A stretch of 36,015 bases of DNA. It comes from Sphingomonas sp. TREG-RG-20F-R18-01 (GTDB lineage Bacteria > Pseudomonadota > Alphaproteobacteria > Sphingomonadales > Sphingomonadaceae). The position numbers and the translations under genes were made by a program. The DNA is taken from NCBI RefSeq assembly GCF_022662475.1, contig NZ_JAKNQQ010000018.1, forward strand, positions 1 to 36,015, written 5' to 3'. Below the pieces are notes generated by a model. That model did no database searches and was not told the DNA's origin. It was given only the letters and a program-made list of their open reading frames with translations. Below, piece after piece: positions 32,629 through 36,015 of the stretch. Numbering within the stretch: position 1 is the stretch's first letter; every line of letters begins with the position of its first letter.

Positions 32629-33129
32629 ATGCCGATCCGCCCCGAGCATGTGTTCCTATACCCGATCGATTGGCCGCAACTTTCGCACTATGTGCGGTTC
32701 GTGAGGGCAAGAGGCTGTTGCGAGCATTGCGGGCGTCCTCATGGCGAGAGGGTATTTCATCTGCGGGATGGGCGATGGTGGGACCGTAACCGGCATTGCT
32801 GGCGCAACGGCCAGGGCCGGCGTGTGCGACGCCCAACCGAAGACATCCTAACGCACGGCGCTTGGACGCCTGTGGTGCTAGCCTGCGCTCACCTCAATCA
32901 TAATCCCAGCGACAGCGCGCTCCACCAGTTAGCGGCCCTCTGCCAACGCTGCCACATGCTTCACGATGGCTTGGAGCATCGACGCCGGCGCTGGATGAAC
33001 GCACACTATCGGCGCGCGCTGGGCGACCTGTTCTACGGTCCTTATCCGGTTCTCGGGGCTGAGTGGATCACCCCCACGCCAATCAGCATGCTTGGCGATA
33101 GCCCATCGCTCTACGCCTGGTTTCGGTGA
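32629..33129 (+). CDS. HNH endonuclease-like protein
   Basis: A 166-residue protein with two zinc-finger-like Cys pairs, CCEHCGRPHG and CQRCHMLHDG, flanking ACAHLNHNPSD, the HNH (beta-beta-alpha-metal) nuclease arrangement. GGGGAGG precedes the ATG. It lies 43 bases downstream of the resolvase and upstream of the AbiF RNA/protein unit, so it may belong to a mobile or defence cassette. No specificity domain is seen. Confidence 0.75.
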   Translation: MPIRPEHVFLYPIDWPQLSHYVRFVRARGCCEHCGRPHGERVFHLRDGRWWDRNRHCWRNGQGRRVRRPTEDILTHGAWTPVVLACAHLNHNPSDSALHQLAALCQRCHMLHDGLEHRRRRWMNAHYRRALGDLFYGPYPVLGAEWITPTPISMLGDSPSLYAWFR

Positions 33130-33147
33130 AGGATGACCATTGTAGCT

Positions 33148-33159
33148 GCCGAAAACGGC
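33148..33159 (+). other. small hairpin at the 5' side of the AbiF-associated RNA
   Basis: GCCG-AAAA-CGGC, a perfect 4-bp stem with an A tetraloop, 19 bases after the HNH stop. It may belong to the HNH transcript end or to the start of the structured RNA. Confidence 0.4.
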
Positions 33160-33164
33160 TCGAA

Positions 33165-33272
33165 AAGGGCCCGCCCTTATTGCTTTGTTGAGTTTTCGCT
33201 CATATCTCGGGGGCAATCGAACCCGCCAGGCCTCTGCTCGTAAGGGTATGCACACTTGGCGGGTCTTTTTTT
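33165..33272 (+). ncRNA. structured RNA upstream of the Abi_2 gene, candidate abiF RNA motif
   Basis: The gap before the Abi gene folds as: AAGGG/CCCTT (33165-33169, 33174-33178); ATTGC/GCAAT (33179-33183, 33213-33217) enclosing TGAG-TTTTCG-CTCA (33189-33202); and a terminator-grade stem ACCCGCCAGG (33221-33230) with CTTGGCGGGT (33255-33264) followed by CT7 (33265-33272). The abiF RNA motif is an established structured RNA class found just upstream of Abi_2-domain genes, and a terminator-like 3' stem fits. Here the stem can end the RNA 19 bases before the protein start. The match to that class is inferred from position and shape; I have not aligned it to a model. Confidence 0.65.
33221..33272 (+). 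terminator. Rho-independent terminator before the Abi gene
   Basis: A 10-bp GC-rich stem, with one G-T pair, and 24-base loop, then C and seven T. It ends the structured RNA and may limit read-through into the Abi gene. Confidence 0.75.
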
Positions 33273-33289
33273 GTCCTGCTAAGCAGGAC
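33273..33289 (+). promoter_or_regulatory. hairpin hiding the Abi ribosome-binding site
   Basis: GTCCTGC-TAA-GCAGGAC, a perfect 7-bp stem. The AGGA (33285-33288) that would serve as ribosome site for GTG 33292 lies inside it, so translation of the toxin should be weak unless the hairpin is opened. Confidence 0.6.
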
Positions 33290-33291
33290 GG

Positions 33292-34203
33292 GTGCCACGC
33301 CCCTTCACAAAACCCGCGACGACGATCGCGCAGCAGATTCAACATCTCCAAGCCGAAGGCATGGCGATTCCCGACGTGGCGCGGGCCGAACGCTGGCTAC
33401 GCCATGTCAGCTACTACCGCTTGAGCGCCTACTGGCTGCCCTTCGAACATCCCAAAGGCAATCCTGGCCCGCGCTTCCTACCGGGCACGAGCTTCGATAC
33501 CGTCACCGCCTTGTACGATTTCGACCGCCGTCTTCGGCTGCTAGTGCTTGATGCAATCGAGCGGATCGAAGTCGCTGTGCGGGGAAGCTGGGCGTACGAG
33601 GTGGCGCAGCGGTTTGGCCCCCACGGCTATCTGAATACGGCGCTTTACTATCATCCGGGTAAGTATCACGACAACTTGACCCGCTTGGCTAACGACGTCG
33701 CAAGCTCGCCCGAGACGTACATCGACCATTATCGTCGGACCTATAGCACGCCGGCGATGCCGCCGGTGTGGATGGTGGCGGAGATGATGTCGTTCGGGCA
33801 GCTCTCGCGTTGGTATGCGCTGCTCGCCGATCGGGCGCTGCGCAACGCCATCGCCAAGCCCCTCGGGCTACACGAGGCGGTGCTGGTGCCGCTCCTGAAG
33901 CATCTTTCCACGATTCGAAATAGCTGCGCGCATCACGCCCGGCTCTGGAACCGAGGTTTTCTGCTGCGCATGCGGGTGCCCTACAAGCCAGCTGCACTCG
34001 TTAACACGCTCGAGCCGCCGACAGTCCATGCTCCAGCCCGGCTCTATAACGCCTTGGTCCTCATCATTTACCTGCTGAGGCATGTCGCTCCAGCATCGAC
34101 GTGGCGTGACGAGCTGATAACGTTGCTCGCCCAACATCCGACCGCCGATTTATCCGCAATGGGTTTTCCTCAAAATTGGACAGCTAGGCCCTTGTGGCTT
34201 TGA
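33292..34203 (+). CDS. Abi_2 (AbiF/AbiD-like) abortive-infection HEPN protein
   Basis: A 303-residue protein of the Abi_2 family. Near the N-terminus RWLRHVSYYRLSAYWLPF is the family hallmark; LYDFDRRLRLLVLDAIERIEVAVRG follows, and the C-terminal part has IRNSCAHHARLWNR, with R209-N210-x3-H214, the HEPN RNase motif. Its C-terminus (GFPQNWTARPLWL) is a typical family end, so the gene is complete. HEPN Abi proteins stop growth by RNA cleavage on phage infection, and AbiF-like members are considered relatives of the Cas13 HEPN effectors. An upstream structured RNA is expected to restrain it. GTG start. Confidence 0.88.
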   Translation: MPRPFTKPATTIAQQIQHLQAEGMAIPDVARAERWLRHVSYYRLSAYWLPFEHPKGNPGPRFLPGTSFDTVTALYDFDRRLRLLVLDAIERIEVAVRGSWAYEVAQRFGPHGYLNTALYYHPGKYHDNLTRLANDVASSPETYIDHYRRTYSTPAMPPVWMVAEMMSFGQLSRWYALLADRALRNAIAKPLGLHEAVLVPLLKHLSTIRNSCAHHARLWNRGFLLRMRVPYKPAALVNTLEPPTVHAPARLYNALVLIIYLLRHVAPASTWRDELITLLAQHPTADLSAMGFPQNWTARPLWL

Positions 34204-34315
34204 AATTCCCTCGGCCCTCGGCGGTCACAGACCGGACGAGACTGTTAAAAAAGTAGCGCTTGCGGCCTTTGGCGCAGGGTGATTCACTCGGTCCAGGTAG
34301 CCGGGAGTGCGGAGG

Positions 34316-34954
34316 ATGATGGGTCGACAGGTGGCGCAAGGGTCGCTGTTCTACGGCTTCCGGCTCGACGATCACGTGCCCGGCGACCACCTTTTGCGTC
34401 GGATCGACGGACTGCTCGACTTTGGCTTCGTGTGCGAGGCACTGGCCGATAGCTATAGCGCGGTAGGGCGGCCGTCGATCGATCTCGAACTGATGCTCCG
34501 GATGCTGCTGGTCGGTTACCTGTTCGGCATCCGGTCCGAGCGTCGGCTGTGCAAGGAGGTGCATCTCAACCTGGCGTATCGCTGGTTCTGTCGCCTCGAT
34601 CTCGGTGACGCAGTCCCGGATCATTCGACTTTTTCCAAGAACCGGCATGGCCGCTTCCGCGCGTGCGATATGTATCGCCTGCTATTCGAGAAGGTGGTCG
34701 CGCGATGCGCCGCGGTCGGACTGGTCGCGGGCCGCGAGCTTGCCGTGGATGGCAGCACGATTATGGCGGATGCCAGTTGGGAGAAGAAGCTGCCTGGCGC
34801 GACCGCAGCCGACGAGCTGCGCGCGCGTGATACGGTGTCCCGGCCCGTGGCAGAGTATCTTGCCGCGCTCGACGCCGCGCTGCCGGTTGCCGCCGACGAA
34901 CGCGAGCCAATGGAGCCAAAGCATATTTCGCCGACCGACCCGCCATCGATATGG
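34316..34954 (+). pseudogene. IS1182-family transposase, 3' truncated
   Basis: The N-terminal half of the transposase: LFYGFRLDDHVPGDHLLRRID, then LRMLLVGYLFGIRSERRLCKEV, NLAYRWFCRLDL, PDHSTFSKNR and ELAVDGSTIMADAS (first catalytic Asp region). It ends at KHISPTDPPS; the normal next text is missing and the frame runs into unrelated DNA. Start at ATG 34316. Confidence 0.85.
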
Positions 34955-35055
34955 GCGTGGTCATCGCGGCCGCAGGCGGCCGCGTGACGCACGTTGCCGG
35001 CCGAGCGCAGATGTTCGCACCCGGCCTCGCCTGCCCGCTCTGCACCCGCCTAGGC
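34955..35055. other. unassigned fragment between IS remnants
   Basis: About 100 bp joining the IS1182 and IS3 remnants. It contains the repeat GCGGCCGC-AG-GCGGCCGC and, on the plus strand, a frame with GRVTHVAGRAQMFAPGLACPLC that could be a fragment of some lost gene. No family recognised. Confidence 0.35.
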
Positions 35056-35461
35056 ATCGCGGTGATCGTCAATGAACGCGATCATCGCCGGAACGGGCGG
35101 TCGAGCTCCGCCTGCGCAAAATATGCGGACGCCTTGCGCAGAATCTCGTTGGCCTGCCGCAGCTCACGGACCTCGCGCTCGAGCGCCTTCACCTTGTCGG
35201 CAACCTCGGTCGGGACACCGGCACGCTTGCCGCTGTTGACCTCAGCCTTCTTCACCCACTCATGCAGCGTCTGCGGAACGCAGCCGATCTTCTCCGCGAT
35301 CGACACCATCGCTGCCCATCGAGAGGGATGATCCCGCTCGTGGTCGAAAACCATCCGTACCGCACGTTCGCGAACTTCCGGCGCAAACTTGTTCGTCGTC
35401 TTGCTCATACAGGCTCCACCTTCTCGGGAGTTAGAGCCTCCGGCAAACCCGGCGCGGTTCA
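35050..35461 (-). mobile_element. IS3-family element, truncated after orfA
   Basis: The outer end is at 35461, where the leftward sequence begins TGAACCGCGCCGGGTTTGCC, an IS3-type inverted repeat. OrfA (35408-35082) is complete. OrfB begins (MIAFIDDHRDA) and stops after about 10 codons at a junction near 35050. The catalytic domain is therefore missing. Confidence 0.78.
35082..35408 (-). CDS. IS3-family transposase OrfA
   Basis: A 108-residue DNA-binding subunit: an N-terminal HTH (APEVRERAVRMVFDHERDHPS, AEKIGCVPQTLHEWVKKAE) and a leucine-zipper (ALEREVRELRQANEILRKASAYF). It normally works with OrfB, which is truncated here, so it is probably without catalytic partner. ATG 35408 is preferred over an upstream frame extension that lies in the terminal repeat. 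Confidence 0.85.
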   Translation of the reverse strand: MSKTTNKFAPEVRERAVRMVFDHERDHPSRWAAMVSIAEKIGCVPQTLHEWVKKAEVNSGKRAGVPTEVADKVKALEREVRELRQANEILRKASAYFAQAELDRPFRR

Positions 35462-35589
35462 ATTGGCACCGCACCGGATCGGGCGGTGCTGATATAAGTG
35501 AGCTGGTGCATTGGCCGCGACTCCTTTTGCCATTACAACTAGAGCCGCTAACAACAGGTTGTTAAGTCGTGGTGAAATCGGAGAAGGGC

Positions 35590-35799
35590 ATGGCCATAGA
35601 GCTGGATGCGCTGGCAACCGAAGTCGCGGCCATGCAACACGCGGCCGAGCAGATCGACGATCCAGCCTTTGCGCATTTTGCGCTGCAAGTCGCGCGTCAT
35701 TGCCAGTGGGCTCTGGACGGGATTGCGGCGCGGGGCGGCATCATCGACGATCAGATCCGCTGGTGGCCTGCCTGGAACGACAAAGCGGGTATTGAGTAA
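35590..35799 (+). CDS. small hypothetical protein
   Basis: A 69-residue helical protein (AIELDALATEVAAMQHAAEQ, FAHFALQVARHCQWALDGI). GGAGAAGG precedes ATG 35590; a GTG at 35569 is an alternative. No domain recognised; convergent with the next gene. Confidence 0.55.
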   Translation: MAIELDALATEVAAMQHAAEQIDDPAFAHFALQVARHCQWALDGIAARGGIIDDQIRWWPAWNDKAGIE

Positions 35800-35806
35800 A
35801 ATCGGC

Positions 35807-35995
35807 TCAGCTCGACCGGATTTTAAGTTTTGGCCGCTCGGACTTTTGATGTCCCCGCAGCTCTCGCGCCTGGGCTTTATATTCGATCGCGAGCAGGCGG
35901 TGGGCGGAGGCCGCTTCGGCGCTGGAACTCGATTCGGCGGCTTCCGTCTCCTGCCGGGCACGCCGCTCGTAATATTCAAGATTATCGTTGTCCAA
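35807..35995 (-). CDS. small hypothetical protein (62 aa)
   Basis: A hydrophilic, helical protein: DNLEYYERRARQETEAAESS, AASAHRLLAIEYKAQARELR. The start is TTG 35995, with GAGGAGG about 8 bases upstream, so translation is likely. Proteins of this short pattern are common in sphingomonads and have no assigned function. Confidence 0.6.
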   Translation of the reverse strand: MDNDNLEYYERRARQETEAAESSSSAEAASAHRLLAIEYKAQARELRGHQKSERPKLKIRSS

Positions 35996-36015
35996 CGCTC
36001 GCCTCCTCAGATTTG

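Overview
The window looks like part of a plasmid (or plasmid-derived replicon) of a Sphingomonas-like alphaproteobacterium. The reasons are GC-rich coding DNA, a Ti-type TraA/MobQ relaxase with TraC/TraD-like partners, an iteron origin with a RepA initiator and ParA partition locus, MucR/Ros and HU regulators, and several genes typical of sphingomonads (DTG-type rhodopsin, YsnF/OmpA/DUF3618 envelope-stress genes). No rRNA, tRNA or CRISPR array was seen.

Layout. 1-2302: a leftward cytochrome b561 (cut by the window edge) diverges from a rhodopsin gene that overlaps a beta-carotene-cleaving Blh gene, a two-gene light-driven proton-pump unit. 2696-8395: conjugation block, with the relaxase and a DUF6118-type partner leftward, and a left-handed beta-helix protein, TraC, TraD and two small genes rightward. 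8409-9181: HU and MucR operon. 9690-12433: replication and partition (iterons, DnaA box, repA, parA, small ribbon-helix-helix gene, palindromic GTATA-n4-TATAC sites). 12464-13089: a SprT-like protease gene broken by frameshifts. 13588-14331: Crp/Fnr regulator. 14411-15258: complete IS427-group IS5 element. 15416-19712: a seven-gene stress/envelope cluster (YsnF, OmpA, YsnF, lipoprotein, amphipathic membrane protein, Holin-X-like, DUF3618). 19883-20957: a 217-bp MITE-like element, a truncated IS630 transposase and a 32-bp IS5-like scar. 20966-23263: FdhF/YdeP-type molybdoprotein. 24523-27183: operon of CDP-alcohol phosphatidyltransferase, myo-inositol-1-phosphate synthase and nucleotidyltransferase, suggesting an inositol lipid or CDP-inositol pathway; 27559-28851: a GH130 glycoside phosphorylase. 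29227-29978: IS5 remnant and a 48-aa lmo0937-type membrane protein behind a perfect EcfG-type promoter. 30766-31797: cytoplasmic chemoreceptor-like protein with the sensor domain after the signalling tip. 32022-34203: serine resolvase with res-like site, HNH endonuclease, and an Abi_2/AbiF HEPN protein preceded by a structured RNA ending in a terminator. 34316-35461: IS1182 and IS3 remnants; then two small genes.

The strongest leads are the AbiF gene with its upstream structured RNA (a likely RNA-controlled defence or toxin-antitoxin unit), the CDP-inositol-like operon, the DTG rhodopsin with a His proton-donor position plus a Blh with a substituted putative iron ligand, and possible EcfG general-stress promoters in front of the rhodopsin, the envelope cluster and the small membrane protein.
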